Source: an uncultured Prevotella sp.
Lineage (GTDB): Bacteria; Bacteroidota; Bacteroidia; Bacteroidales; Bacteroidaceae
DNA: 64,000 bases
Reading direction: 5' to 3'
NCBI GenBank assembly: GCA_902800365.1
Contig: CADCEF010000005.1
Span: forward strand, 27,065 to 91,064
Position numbers and translations under genes: made by a program
The notes under the pieces: model-generated
Database searches by the model: none
The model's input: the letters and a program-made list of their open reading frames with translations, nothing else
Told to the model about the DNA's origin: nothing
In this document: piece by piece, positions 33,894 through 42,391 of the stretch
Numbering within the stretch: the first letter of the stretch is position 1
Layout: each line of letters opens with the position of its first letter

Positions 33894-36336
33894 GAAGAAA
33901 GTATTATTCGTACTATTCGCGGCTAATTGTGCGCTGTCGTCAATGGCGCAGGTTAAGACCGCTGTTACTGAGTTCAACCTCTCAGGCCCATACGCTGTCG
34001 CAACTCCGTTTGCGCTTGACACGGTAGATGTAAAGGGTGCTAAGTTCAACCCAGCATCGCTCATGTGTTCCATTGCCTTGACTTCAAAGTCTGAGGGCCG
34101 TTTCAATGGCAGTGTGCTCCCATCCCTTAAGGATAGCAAGAGCGTTGGTCTGCTCTCATTCTATGTAAACAATGCCGATTACATCAAGGGTAAGGTTGAG
34201 GTTAAGGGCCCCAAGCACTCAAAGCTGTTCATCGATGGTGTTGAGGCTGGTGGCGAACTCAAGTTGGCTCCAGAGCATCACACTTTCACTATCCAGTATC
34301 TGGCCGAGCCTAATGATACCGACTCTATCAAGGTGTGTTTCGATGCCCCCAAGGCCATTCCTTATACCCTCGATACTCGTCACCCTTATATGGTTCACGA
34401 CCTTACTGATGGCAAGCGTGTTCGTGGCATTTCTGTCTCGCCCGATGGTCAGTATGTAGCTCTGTCGTATCAGACTACAGCCCGTGGTGGCAATAGCACA
34501 TGGAACTATGAGTTGCGCGATGTCAAGACCCAGCGTTTCATAATAATTCTGGATCGAAATCCACGTTGGATGCCAAAGTCGGTAGCCTACCTTGTCGATG
34601 AGAAGGAGGGCTCACGCCGCTCACTCTATAAGGTTGATCCTAAGACAGGTGCTCGCACGCTGTTTGCATACGATGTTCCTGAAGGCTCTTACAATGTTTC
34701 GCCTACAGAAGACTATCTTATCTTCACTCTCGAGGAAGAGGGACCAAAAGAAGATAAGGAGATTTTCGAGGTTCTTGAGATGGATGATCGTCAGCCAGGT
34801 TGGCGCACTCGCAACTATCTGGCTAAGTACGATATCAAGACAGGTATAACCCAGCGCATCACTTTTGGTACCAAGGGTGAGTATCTCTACGACATCTCGC
34901 AGGATGGCAGCAAGCTGCTGGTTGGCAGTTTCCACTCTCGTCTGGCTAAGCGCCCCACAAGTGTATCTGATTATTATATCATCGATGCACGTACGCTAAA
35001 GGCCGATACTTTGCTTGTTGGTGCTGAGTTCCTTGATAGTGGTGCTTTCTCGCCTGATGGCAAGCAGATTCTGTTTCAGGGTCATCCTGAGGCCTTCGAT
35101 CGTATAGGCTGTCAGCTTCCTGCTGATGTTACTCCAAGCATGACAGAGAACGAACTGTTTCTCTTCGATATCGCCACCAAGAAGGTTACTCCACTTACAA
35201 AGGACTTTGATCCAAGCATCGAGCGTGCTGACTGGTCGTGGGCTGACGGACAGATTTATTTCTCTGCTGAGGATCGTGATTATGTAAATATGTTTGTACT
35301 TAATCCTAAGAGCGGTAAGATTACCAAACTGCCTATCCAGGGCGATTATGCATATCGCTTTGATATGGCTGCTCATGCACCTGTTTTGGGCTATATGTCG
35401 TACAAAACCATGGAGCCCGCTTCTGCTTATGTGGCTACAATAAAGAATGCAAAGATCAATGGCCAGTGGTCAATATTTAATGGCGCTGAGGCTCTGGGTG
35501 ATGCTGAAATCGGAACCTGTCAGGATTGGAACTTCACAAATTCTAAGGGCGACACCGTTTATGGTCGTCTTTACTTGCCAAAGGATTTTGATGCCACCAA
35601 GAAATATCCTATGATTGTTTACTACTATGGTGGCTGCTCTCCTGTGTCAAGATATTTTGAATCTCCTTATGCTCCTCAGTATTGGAACTCTCTTGGCTAT
35701 GTGGCTTATATCATTGAGCCAAGTGGTGCCACAGGTTTTGGTCAGGAGTGGGCATCGCGCCATGTAAACACTGCTGGTCGTGGCCCAGCTGATGACATCA
35801 TCGAGGGTACAAAGAAGATTTGTGAGGCACATCCTTTCATCAATGCAGAAAAGATAGGTTGTATGGGTGCATCTTATGGTGGATTCATGACTCAGTATCT
35901 GCAGACTCAGACGGATATCTATGCTGCAGCCATCTCTCATGCTGGTATCACCAATCACACCAGCTATTGGGGCGTGGGCTATTGGGGCTACAACTATAGC
36001 GAGGTGTGCATGGCCAATAGCTATCCTTGGAGTCATCGTCAGTTGTTTGTCGATCAGAGTCCTCTGTTCAATGCTGATAAGATTCACACTCCACTGCTTC
36101 TGCTCCATGGCAATGCTGATACCAATGTGCCACTGGTTGAGAGCCTGCAGATGTTTACTGCCCTCAAGCTTCTTGGTCGCGAGGTATCGCTTGTTCAGGT
36201 TGAAGGCGAGAACCACCATATTCTCGACTACTCAAAGAAAGAGAAGTGGCTTGCCACCCAGATGGCTTGGTTCCAGAAGTGGCTTAAGGACGATCCCTCA
36301 TGGTGGGATGCCCTCTATCCAAAGAAAAATCTCTAA
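33892..36336 (+). CDS. DPP IV-like S9 family peptidase, secreted
   Basis: An 814-aa protein with a signal peptide (MKKVLFVLFAANCALSSMAQ). A beta-propeller covers about residues 100-520, followed by an alpha/beta hydrolase domain with the nucleophile motif GASYGGF (Ser661), Asp in HGNADTNVP and His in GENHHILDY. This is the layout of prolyl oligopeptidase family enzymes such as dipeptidyl peptidase IV and the periplasmic peptidases of Bacteroidetes that trim peptides for uptake. The exact specificity is not evident. It follows rsgA with only 24 bases between, so it may be read from the frr promoter. Confidence 0.9.
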   Translation: MKKVLFVLFAANCALSSMAQVKTAVTEFNLSGPYAVATPFALDTVDVKGAKFNPASLMCSIALTSKSEGRFNGSVLPSLKDSKSVGLLSFYVNNADYIKGKVEVKGPKHSKLFIDGVEAGGELKLAPEHHTFTIQYLAEPNDTDSIKVCFDAPKAIPYTLDTRHPYMVHDLTDGKRVRGISVSPDGQYVALSYQTTARGGNSTWNYELRDVKTQRFIIILDRNPRWMPKSVAYLVDEKEGSRRSLYKVDPKTGARTLFAYDVPEGSYNVSPTEDYLIFTLEEEGPKEDKEIFEVLEMDDRQPGWRTRNYLAKYDIKTGITQRITFGTKGEYLYDISQDGSKLLVGSFHSRLAKRPTSVSDYYIIDARTLKADTLLVGAEFLDSGAFSPDGKQILFQGHPEAFDRIGCQLPADVTPSMTENELFLFDIATKKVTPLTKDFDPSIERADWSWADGQIYFSAEDRDYVNMFVLNPKSGKITKLPIQGDYAYRFDMAAHAPVLGYMSYKTMEPASAYVATIKNAKINGQWSIFNGAEALGDAEIGTCQDWNFTNSKGDTVYGRLYLPKDFDATKKYPMIVYYYGGCSPVSRYFESPYAPQYWNSLGYVAYIIEPSGATGFGQEWASRHVNTAGRGPADDIIEGTKKICEAHPFINAEKIGCMGASYGGFMTQYLQTQTDIYAAAISHAGITNHTSYWGVGYWGYNYSEVCMANSYPWSHRQLFVDQSPLFNADKIHTPLLLLHGNADTNVPLVESLQMFTALKLLGREVSLVQVEGENHHILDYSKKEKWLATQMAWFQKWLKDDPSWWDALYPKKNL

Positions 36337-36350
36337 ACCAGATAAAAAGT

Positions 36351-36381
36351 AATCCCCACCAATCGGCGGGGATTCTTTTTA
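36351..36381. terminator. Terminator between peptidase gene and mnmA
   Basis: Stem AATCCCCACC (36351-36360) / GGCGGGGATT (36365-36374), loop AATC, then T-run. The single A-C mismatch on the plus strand becomes a G-U pair on the minus strand, so the hairpin is slightly better for the mnmA transcript; A-runs upstream serve that direction. Confidence 0.78.
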
Positions 36382-37458
36382 TATCGTTATCTCACCTGAG
36401 CCTAAGCAGTGGTGATGGTTCTCGTCGTAAATCACGCAGAACTGACCTGGGGCCACACCATGAATCTTCTCCTTCGAGTGTACCACAAACTCATTGGGGC
36501 TTGTCCACTCAAGTGTGGCAGGGTGATACTCTGGTGTGTGGCGAATCTTGAATGTTACCTCTGTGGGCTGCATCTCCTTAGTAAGGAAGTGGAAATCCTT
36601 AACAGGGAAGTCCTGCTTGTAGGCTGTCTCTGGGTCGTATCCGTGCGATACATATAATATATTATTGGCTACGTCCTTCTTGACCACAAACCAAGGTCCG
36701 CCACCAAAGCCCATTCCTTTACGCTGACCAATGGTGTGGAACCACAATCCCTTGTGCTCGCCTATGCGTTTGCCTGTCTCCAACTCGATGACATCACCTG
36801 GTTGTTCGCCCAGGTAGCGGCGGATATAGTCGTTGTAGTTTATCTTGCCAAGAAAACAGATGCCCTGCGAGTCCTTGCGCTTGGCGTTTACCAAGTGCTC
36901 GCGCTCAGCTATCACGCGCACCTCATCCTTAACGTAATGACCAATGGGGAAGAGTGCCTTCTTAAGCTGCCAGTCGGCTATCTGAGCCAGGAAGTCGGTC
37001 TGATCCTTCACAGGGTCAGGACTGGTGCAGAGCCACTTGTCGCCATTCTCGTCTGTTTCTGTCATTGCATAGTGACCAGTGGCTATCAGGTCGTAGTCGT
37101 GCCCACGCTTCTCATCGAATGCGCCAAACTTTATCAGTCGATTGCACATCACATCAGGGTTAGGAGTCAGACCTGTCTTTACTTTGTCCATGGTGTACTT
37201 GGTCACCTGGTCCCAGTACTCCTTGTGGCAGTCTATCACCTCCAGTTTGCAACCATACTTGTGCGATACAGCCGTAGCCATTTCGAGGTCCTCCTCTGAT
37301 GAGCAGTCCCACTCCTCCTGCTCTTCAGGACCTATCTTAATGTAGAAACAATCCGGATGAAGTCCCATACGAGCAAACTCGTACACGACTACCGAGCTGT
37401 CTACACCGCCTGAAAGCAGCACTGCAATGCGCTTATTTTCTATCTCCTTGATGTTCAT
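36379..37458 (-). CDS. mnmA: tRNA-specific 2-thiouridylase MnmA
   Basis: A 359-aa PP-loop ATPase. It has [11 protein letters not shown] near the N-terminus, NPDVMCNRLIKFG (first catalytic Cys) and SQGICFLG (second catalytic Cys), then the C-terminal beta-barrel. It thiolates U34 of Lys, Glu and Gln tRNAs. The start is set at MNIKEIENKR (ATG at 37458), since the longer frame to 37494 would run through the promoter boxes. With this start only 5 bases separate the ATG from the -7 box. It is monocistronic. Confidence 0.97.
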   Translation of the reverse strand: MNIKEIENKRIAVLLSGGVDSSVVVYEFARMGLHPDCFYIKIGPEEQEEWDCSSEEDLEMATAVSHKYGCKLEVIDCHKEYWDQVTKYTMDKVKTGLTPNPDVMCNRLIKFGAFDEKRGHDYDLIATGHYAMTETDENGDKWLCTSPDPVKDQTDFLAQIADWQLKKALFPIGHYVKDEVRVIAEREHLVNAKRKDSQGICFLGKINYNDYIRRYLGEQPGDVIELETGKRIGEHKGLWFHTIGQRKGMGFGGGPWFVVKKDVANNILYVSHGYDPETAYKQDFPVKDFHFLTKEMQPTEVTFKIRHTPEYHPATLEWTSPNEFVVHSKEKIHGVAPGQFCVIYDENHHHCLGSGEITI

Positions 37459-37463
37459 GGGTG

Positions 37464-37495
37464 CAAAGGTACGATTAAGTGAGCAGAAAACCAAA
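37464..37495 (-). promoter_or_regulatory. Promoter of mnmA
   Basis: On the coding strand TTTG (plus 37492-37495), 20 bases, TACCTTTG (plus 37464-37471). The mnmA ATG lies 5 bases beyond the box, which would give a nearly leaderless mRNA. Confidence 0.7.
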
Positions 37496-37560
37496 TTTTA
37501 TTTGAGTTTTCTCGAACGTGAGTATCTTCGAACGAAGTTCAAAGGTAGCAATTTTTTTTG

Positions 37561-37587
37561 CACGGATTACACGGATTACACGGATTT
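37561..37587. repeat. Three tandem CACGGATTA units
   Basis: CACGGATTA, CACGGATTA, CACGGATTT in the spacer between mnmA and the SPFH gene. A 12-bp symmetric CTTCGAACGAAG lies just before it at 37526-37537. Confidence 0.75.
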
Positions 37588-37634
37588 TTAATTCTGTTGT
37601 ATTGTTAAATGTTGCTAAATACTTAGATAAATCC

Positions 37635-37665
37635 ATTGCTAATTCAAAAATAGTACATATCTTTG
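37635..37665 (+). promoter_or_regulatory. Promoter of the SPFH gene
   Basis: ATTG at 37635-37638, 19 bases, TATCTTTG at 37658-37665. Confidence 0.6.
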
Positions 37666-37666
37666 C

Positions 37667-37683
37667 GATATCAAAATGATATC
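37667..37683. promoter_or_regulatory. Inverted repeat at the SPFH transcription start
   Basis: GATATCA-AAA-TGATATC, a perfect 7-bp inverted repeat beginning one base after the -7 box, where it would cover the transcription start. A repressor site is plausible; no cognate regulator is identified. Confidence 0.45.
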
Positions 37684-37721
37684 AATTTATAAAATCAATA
37701 ACCAAAGTAAAAATTTAGATT

Positions 37722-38687
37722 ATGGAGACAAAAGAGTTTGAGTTCAGAGGGTCAGTGATGAATGGATTCCTGATGCTGTTTGTAAATCTCGCAGTTCTGA
37801 TTCTGACGATTGTTGGTATCGTTGAGAGCATCATTATGCTCGACGCTACTGATGGTTCACAAGGTGGTTGGCTGCTTGGACTTTGTGGACTGATGATTAT
37901 CGTTAATATAATAATGTGGTGTGGCCACATGCAGTTGGAGCCCAACGAGGCTCGCGTAACCACATGGTTTGGTAAGTACGCTGGCACATTCGCCCAAACG
38001 GGTTTCTTCTGGATCAACCCATTCTATGGCACCAAGAAGGTTAGTCTGCGTGCTCGCAACCTAGACGCTGAACCTATTAAAGTGAACGATAAGACAGGTA
38101 ATCCAGTGATGATTGGTCTAGTGCTGGTTTGGAAGCTGAAGGACACCTACAAAGCACTGTTCGAGGTTGATACACAGACCATGGCTTCGAACCCCAACGC
38201 CGTTGGCAGCGACACCAAGGGATTGATGAACGCACTCGAGAACTTTGTGCGTGTGCAGAGCGATGCAGCCCTGCGCCAGGTGGCTGGTCAGTATGCTTAC
38301 GACGATGAGGACACCAAGACTGGCGAGCCCACTCTGCGTTCGAGTGCTGACGAGATAAACGAGCAGCTTGAGCAGAAGCTCGACGAGCGTTTGGCTCTGG
38401 CTGGTATCGAAGTGGTAGAGGCTCGTATCAACTATCTGGCCTATGCTCCTGAAATTGCTGCTGTAATGCTGCGTCGCCAGCAGGCAAGTGCCATCATCAC
38501 TGCACGCGAAAAGATTGTTGAGGGCGCTGTGTCAATGGTAAAAATGGCTCTCGACAAGTTGGCTGATGAGGAGATTGTAGAGCTCGACGACGACAAGAAG
38601 GCTGCCATGGTTAGCAATCTGCTGGTAGTGCTCTGTGGCGACGATAATGCTCAGCCTGTAGTAAATACTGGTACACTGAATCATTAA
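37722..38687 (+). CDS. SPFH/band 7 domain membrane protein
   Basis: A 321-aa protein with two N-terminal hydrophobic segments (about 15-38 and 43-62) followed by an SPFH domain (about 75-270, including [20 protein letters not shown]) and a helical C-terminal part. Such stomatin/prohibitin-like proteins form large rings on the inner membrane and organise proteases or microdomains. It is followed by a ribbon-helix-helix protein gene with a repeat-filled 33-base spacer. No protease partner of the NfeD type is adjacent. Its promoter carries an inverted repeat at the start point. Confidence 0.85.
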   Translation: METKEFEFRGSVMNGFLMLFVNLAVLILTIVGIVESIIMLDATDGSQGGWLLGLCGLMIIVNIIMWCGHMQLEPNEARVTTWFGKYAGTFAQTGFFWINPFYGTKKVSLRARNLDAEPIKVNDKTGNPVMIGLVLVWKLKDTYKALFEVDTQTMASNPNAVGSDTKGLMNALENFVRVQSDAALRQVAGQYAYDDEDTKTGEPTLRSSADEINEQLEQKLDERLALAGIEVVEARINYLAYAPEIAAVMLRRQQASAIITAREKIVEGAVSMVKMALDKLADEEIVELDDDKKAAMVSNLLVVLCGDDNAQPVVNTGTLNH

Positions 38688-38690
38688 AAG

Positions 38691-38722
38691 GTGAAAAAGT
38701 GAAAAAGTGAAAAGGTGAAAAT
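38691..38722 (+). repeat. Octamer repeat GTGAAAAR, four units
   Basis: GTGAAAAA, GTGAAAAA, GTGAAAAG, GTGAAAAT run directly into the ATG at 38721. The same unit occurs at 50853-50868. Confidence 0.7.
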
Positions 38723-38921
38723 GGCAGAGAAGAAATCCACTAAGAGTTTCATCCTGCGTGTTGATGCTGACACGATGGACGCGATAGAGGCTTGGGCTGC
38801 GGACGAGTTCCGCAGCACCAATGGTCAGCTGCAGTGGATCATCACAGAGGCCCTGCGCAAAGCCAAACGCCTGCCCAAAAGGAAGAAAGAACAAAAAACT
38901 GAAGACAACAATGATGAATAG
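38721..38921 (+). CDS. Arc-like ribbon-helix-helix protein
   Basis: A 66-aa protein with a ribbon-helix-helix pattern: KSFILRVDADTMDAIEAWAA, then NGQLQWIITEALRKAKR, and a basic/acidic tail. It resembles Arc/MetJ-type DNA-binding proteins that act as dimers. The ATG at 38721 is preferred to the GTG two codons upstream, which belongs to the octamer repeat. It sits after the SPFH gene and before a small membrane protein gene; no toxin gene is adjacent. It could regulate the inverted repeat at 37667, but that is speculation. Confidence 0.75.
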   Translation: MAEKKSTKSFILRVDADTMDAIEAWAADEFRSTNGQLQWIITEALRKAKRLPKRKKEQKTEDNNDE

Positions 38922-38963
38922 AAAGAAAGCATTAGCTGTACGTAAATTTCCATTAGAATAAGT

Positions 38964-39389
38964 ATGAACGAACAATTTGACATAAAAAAAGTAAAAGTAT
39001 ATCGCACGCTTGAGGGCACCATTTTTGAGGCAGCAGCTCTCATCATATTGCTGAGCGCATGGATTGTGTCTATAATCGCTCAAAGACTGGATACTACCGA
39101 CGATTGGATTGGTATGGGCGTTTTTTCCATTGTCATCATCGTTTGTTTGCTATGTGCCTACTCGCCGAGCCATATCAACCTTTTTAACATTCCCTTGCGA
39201 AATATCCGTCAGGTAGAACTGTCTATTCGTATGGTTCGTATCCTTTCTGTCGGATTGGCCTTAATGAGCCTCGCAATAGCTATTGTTGGTCCCAACTCGC
39301 CTTTGATGAAAGTGTTGAGTATAGGCATTGTGGCAGTAGTTGGCATCATAGGTTTTGTATTTATCTATCTCATCCAGAAAGCGAAATGA
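38964..39389 (+). CDS. Small membrane protein with four predicted helices
   Basis: A 141-aa protein with hydrophobic segments at about 22-40, 50-66, 92-110 and 117-136. There is no signal for a known family. It overlaps the following hydrolase gene by four bases (ATGA) and follows the ribbon-helix-helix gene by 42 bases, so these form one transcription unit. The function is unknown. Confidence 0.75.
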   Translation: MNEQFDIKKVKVYRTLEGTIFEAAALIILLSAWIVSIIAQRLDTTDDWIGMGVFSIVIIVCLLCAYSPSHINLFNIPLRNIRQVELSIRMVRILSVGLALMSLAIAIVGPNSPLMKVLSIGIVAVVGIIGFVFIYLIQKAK

Positions 39390-40585
39390 AAAAACTATTC
39401 ATAACCCTAACTTTAGCCTGTATAGGCCTTTCAGCTAATGCGCAGGAGATACGCAGAAGTTGGAGCGGCGAACTGGAGGCCATGGGGCAGAAACTGCCCA
39501 TAGTGATGAACCTGATAAATGGCAAGTGCACGCTCGACAGTCCTGCACAGGGTGCAACAGGCATCCCTGCCACCATCGACCTGCTCACAAAAGATTCGAT
39601 AAAGATCAAAATCGAGTCGATAGGTGCCTCATACGCAGCACGCTATGTCGATGGCCATCTGGAAGGTACTTTCACCCAGGCAGGCATAAAGTTCCCACTC
39701 AATATGAAGGAGATTTCGCCCACTGGCCCCAATCGCCCACAAACCCCCAAGGGCCCATTCCCCTACACCACAGAAGAGGTGACATTTCAGAACGCCAAGG
39801 CTGGTGCCACATTGGCTGGCACACTGACAGTGCCCAAGGGCGGAGCCAAGTGCGTGATGATAATGGTGACAGGCAGCGGACCAGAGAATCGCGATGAAGA
39901 AGTAGCCTATCATAAACCCTTTGCTGTGATAGCCGATCGCATGGCGCGAGCTGGCATAGCCACACTGCGATACGACGATCGTGGAGTGGGGCAGTCGGTG
40001 GGTGGCGAGACTAAGCATACCACCAGCCTGGATGTGGCCGAGGATGCTACTGCAGGCATAGAGTGGTTGCGAGCGCAGAAACGATTCAAGAAGGTTGGCT
40101 TGCTGGGCCATAGCGAGGGCGGTCTGATAGCCTTTATGCTGGCTGCACAGAAGAAGGTCGACTTCATTGTGTCGCTGGCAGGTCCTGCTGTCAGGGGCGA
40201 TAGCATCATGCTGTATCAGGCCCATACTAGTGGCAATCCATTTACCAAGAACATTAACGCAGAACAACTGCGCAACATGATGAAAACCAACACATGGGTA
40301 TCGTACTTTATGGACTACGACCCCACAGATAACATCACCAACACCAAGTGTCCAGTATTGGCGCTCAACGGCAGTAAAGACTGTCAGGTACCAGCCGACA
40401 TGAACATCCCAGTGCTGCGCCGCCTGTTGCCTAAAAACAAGAAGAATGTCATCAAGGAATACGAGGGCTTGAACCACATGTTCCAACACTGCACCACAGG
40501 TCGCCCTGATGAGTACTACACCCTCGAAGAAACCATGTCCGAGGAAGTCCTATCCGACATCGTCACTTGGTTAAAGAAACTGTAA
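39386..40585 (+). CDS. Secreted alpha/beta hydrolase
   Basis: A 399-aa protein with a signal peptide (MKKLFITLTLACIGLSANAQ). Residues 25-120 form a small N-terminal domain; the hydrolase domain follows with VTGSGPENRDE (oxyanion region), TLRYDDRGVGQS, the nucleophile elbow GLLGHSEGGLIAF and the C-terminal NHMF (catalytic His). This layout matches Bacteroidetes periplasmic hydrolases that may act on acyl or acetyl esters. The substrate cannot be told from sequence. It overlaps the preceding membrane protein gene by four bases. Confidence 0.85.
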   Translation: MKKLFITLTLACIGLSANAQEIRRSWSGELEAMGQKLPIVMNLINGKCTLDSPAQGATGIPATIDLLTKDSIKIKIESIGASYAARYVDGHLEGTFTQAGIKFPLNMKEISPTGPNRPQTPKGPFPYTTEEVTFQNAKAGATLAGTLTVPKGGAKCVMIMVTGSGPENRDEEVAYHKPFAVIADRMARAGIATLRYDDRGVGQSVGGETKHTTSLDVAEDATAGIEWLRAQKRFKKVGLLGHSEGGLIAFMLAAQKKVDFIVSLAGPAVRGDSIMLYQAHTSGNPFTKNINAEQLRNMMKTNTWVSYFMDYDPTDNITNTKCPVLALNGSKDCQVPADMNIPVLRRLLPKNKKNVIKEYEGLNHMFQHCTTGRPDEYYTLEETMSEEVLSDIVTWLKKL

Positions 40586-40592
40586 TACACAA

Positions 40593-40627
40593 AAGTACAC
40601 AAAAGTAACCGTCCCTTTTGTGTACTT
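40593..40627. terminator. Strong hairpin between hydrolase and propeller genes
   Basis: AAGTACACAAAAG (40593-40605) and CTTTTGTGTACTT (40615-40627) form a perfect 13-bp stem with a 9-base loop. No T-run follows on either strand, so it may act as a factor-dependent terminator or mRNA 3' end protector. Its right arm covers the stop codon of the gene on the minus strand. Confidence 0.55.
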
Positions 40628-42209
40628 AGTTGAGCGGGATTGAGTATAGGGCACGCTCATTGTGTAGGTAGAGCTTATTGCCGGCAATGCCTGCCCTATG
40701 TACGGGAATGGTGAGTTTAAGTTCGGGCACACCTTGTAATGTTACTAACCACACATTCTGACTGCCACCGGCATAAGACGAGATACACATGCGATCGCCC
40801 ACCATACACAGCGGCCAGTAGAGTGATGAAGCAGGATAATGATCGGCTGTGCGTAGTTCCTTGTCAACCATAAGAATATCCCCTTTCTCTGTTATCACTG
40901 GGAAGTAGATACCATCAGAAGCAATCAGCTCAAACATTCCGTGATACTTGTAGTCTGCATATACAGGCTGGGTGATGATGCCACTAAGTTTGCCATGCTG
41001 TTCTACATTCCATGGCGATATGGTAACCACCGAGTCGGCTAGTTCGCGCTTATAAGCCAGTGCATCGTCGGAGAGCATGAATGCACCGTCAGGTGTAAGC
41101 ATAGCATCCTCTACCATATCTTTCTTCATGCTTAGCATATTCATAAACCGGCAGGCACCAGTACGCTTGTCGAACGAGGCGATAAACGGACGCCCCATCT
41201 TTTTGCGGCGCACGCCGTCCTGCATACCAAAGCCAAGATTAAACATATATAGTGTACTGTCATCGCATACAATCTGCGAAAAAGCCGATGTCTTAGATGG
41301 CAGGTCGTAGCTCCAAACGGTATTCATCATACTGTCGAGACACACCACATGCTGACGGTCGGCAAAGTAATATAGTGAGTCGTCGCGAAGCACATTAGAG
41401 TATAGGTGGTTAATAACATTCGAATCGGTCATGCCACTTGGATTGTAATAATAAGGTACGTAAGTACTGCCCGAGATCATAGCACCTGCCACGGCACCAC
41501 CAACCATCGCCAGTCCCATCAGTAAAGAAGCTTTAACATCAGTCACACCTGTCTTGGCATCGTAAGTACTCACCTCGCCCGTATGAATGTTCAATCTGTT
41601 AAGATCATCGGCTACCACCAGCCAATGCAATGAGTCCTCACGAATCACATGATTCCAGCCCCAATTCTTTACATGGGGTATGTTTACGGTCCATAGCTTC
41701 TGACCAGAGGTGAGGTCGTAGGCGCTCAGTTTACCCGAGAGGCGACCTGCATAGCCTAACACAATATGGGTTGAGTCGTCGACCTTCGCAGGATAGAATT
41801 TTGACTGCCAGATAACCTCGCCGGTATGGGAATTGAGCATGGTTACCTTGTTATTGTTTTTAACTGTTAGTATGCCATCCTTAGTACAAGTAGCTGCAGA
41901 ATTACTATAGTCGAATGGTTTGGTCCACAGCAGCTTTGACTCCTTCAGGCTATAGGCGCCAAGTTCTCCCTTAAACTTTATCCATTTACCATCCTTGGTT
42001 AGGTCACGGAATTTTAGCAGCATATAATCTTGTGAGGGTGTGATAACGATGTCATCTAGCCGCCGGCCGAACTCCTGACAGTCGGCTTCAACAACCGTAC
42101 TATCCAGCGTGAGTCCAACTGTCACCTTGGCTATATCATCAGCCTTGGTGGGAACAACGGCTACATACAATAGCATCGATAGCAAAAAAGATTTTGATAC
42201 ATTCTTCAT
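40626..42209 (-). CDS. Secreted PQQ-like beta-propeller protein
   Basis: A 527-aa protein with a signal peptide (MKNVSKSFLLSMLLYVAVVPTKA) starting at the ATG at 42209. The open frame reaches 42341, but that extension covers the promoter. Several propeller blades show the TG..LW pattern (HTGEVIWQSKF, SGQKLWTVNIPHV, SLYYFADRQHVVCLD). A Gly/Ala-rich segment (LLMGLAMVGGAVAGAMISG) near residues 230-248 could be a loop or membrane-associated stretch and is odd for a propeller. PQQ-binding residues cannot be judged. It probably acts as a periplasmic scaffold or binding protein. Confidence 0.75.
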   Translation of the reverse strand: MKNVSKSFLLSMLLYVAVVPTKADDIAKVTVGLTLDSTVVEADCQEFGRRLDDIVITPSQDYMLLKFRDLTKDGKWIKFKGELGAYSLKESKLLWTKPFDYSNSAATCTKDGILTVKNNNKVTMLNSHTGEVIWQSKFYPAKVDDSTHIVLGYAGRLSGKLSAYDLTSGQKLWTVNIPHVKNWGWNHVIREDSLHWLVVADDLNRLNIHTGEVSTYDAKTGVTDVKASLLMGLAMVGGAVAGAMISGSTYVPYYYNPSGMTDSNVINHLYSNVLRDDSLYYFADRQHVVCLDSMMNTVWSYDLPSKTSAFSQIVCDDSTLYMFNLGFGMQDGVRRKKMGRPFIASFDKRTGACRFMNMLSMKKDMVEDAMLTPDGAFMLSDDALAYKRELADSVVTISPWNVEQHGKLSGIITQPVYADYKYHGMFELIASDGIYFPVITEKGDILMVDKELRTADHYPASSLYWPLCMVGDRMCISSYAGGSQNVWLVTLQGVPELKLTIPVHRAGIAGNKLYLHNERALYSIPLN

Positions 42210-42242
42210 TTTTAAGTAATAATTGTGATTGATTTCAGAGTG

Positions 42243-42274
42243 CAAAGGTAAATACTTATTTCTATTCCGCCAAA
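42243..42274 (-). promoter_or_regulatory. Promoter of the propeller gene
   Basis: On the coding strand TTTG (plus 42271-42274), 20 bases, TACCTTTG (plus 42243-42250). Confidence 0.7.
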
Positions 42275-42317
42275 TAATTATGCGAGAAAAATGTGAGAAA
42301 TCGTAATCATAAGCATT

Positions 42318-42349
42318 AATCCCCATTGGCATAATGACCAATGGGGATT
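42318..42349. terminator. Perfect 12-bp hairpin downstream of DUF3987-like gene
   Basis: AATCCCCATTGG (42318-42329) / CCAATGGGGATT (42338-42349), loop of 8. A short T-run follows on the plus strand 8 bases on. It may end the minus-strand transcript from 43810. Confidence 0.55.
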
Positions 42350-42370
42350 GTGGTTGTTTTTATTTGGGGA

Positions 42371-42384
42371 TTTTGTCCAATGTT
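42371..42384. repeat. Copy 1 of the TTTTGTCCAATGTT motif
   Basis: Within a 28-base stretch (42357-42384) nearly identical to 44070-44096. It lies 7 bases after the end of the DUF3987-like gene. Confidence 0.7.
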
Positions 42385-42391
42385 ACTTTGT

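Noticed and set aside
37561-37587. CRISPR-like repeat array
   Set aside because: Units are 9 bp and adjacent, without spacers; no cas genes in the window.
39629-40489. 286-codon frame opposite the secreted hydrolase
   Set aside because: Antisense to a protein with clear catalytic motifs; the many His and Cys residues are typical of a shadow frame.
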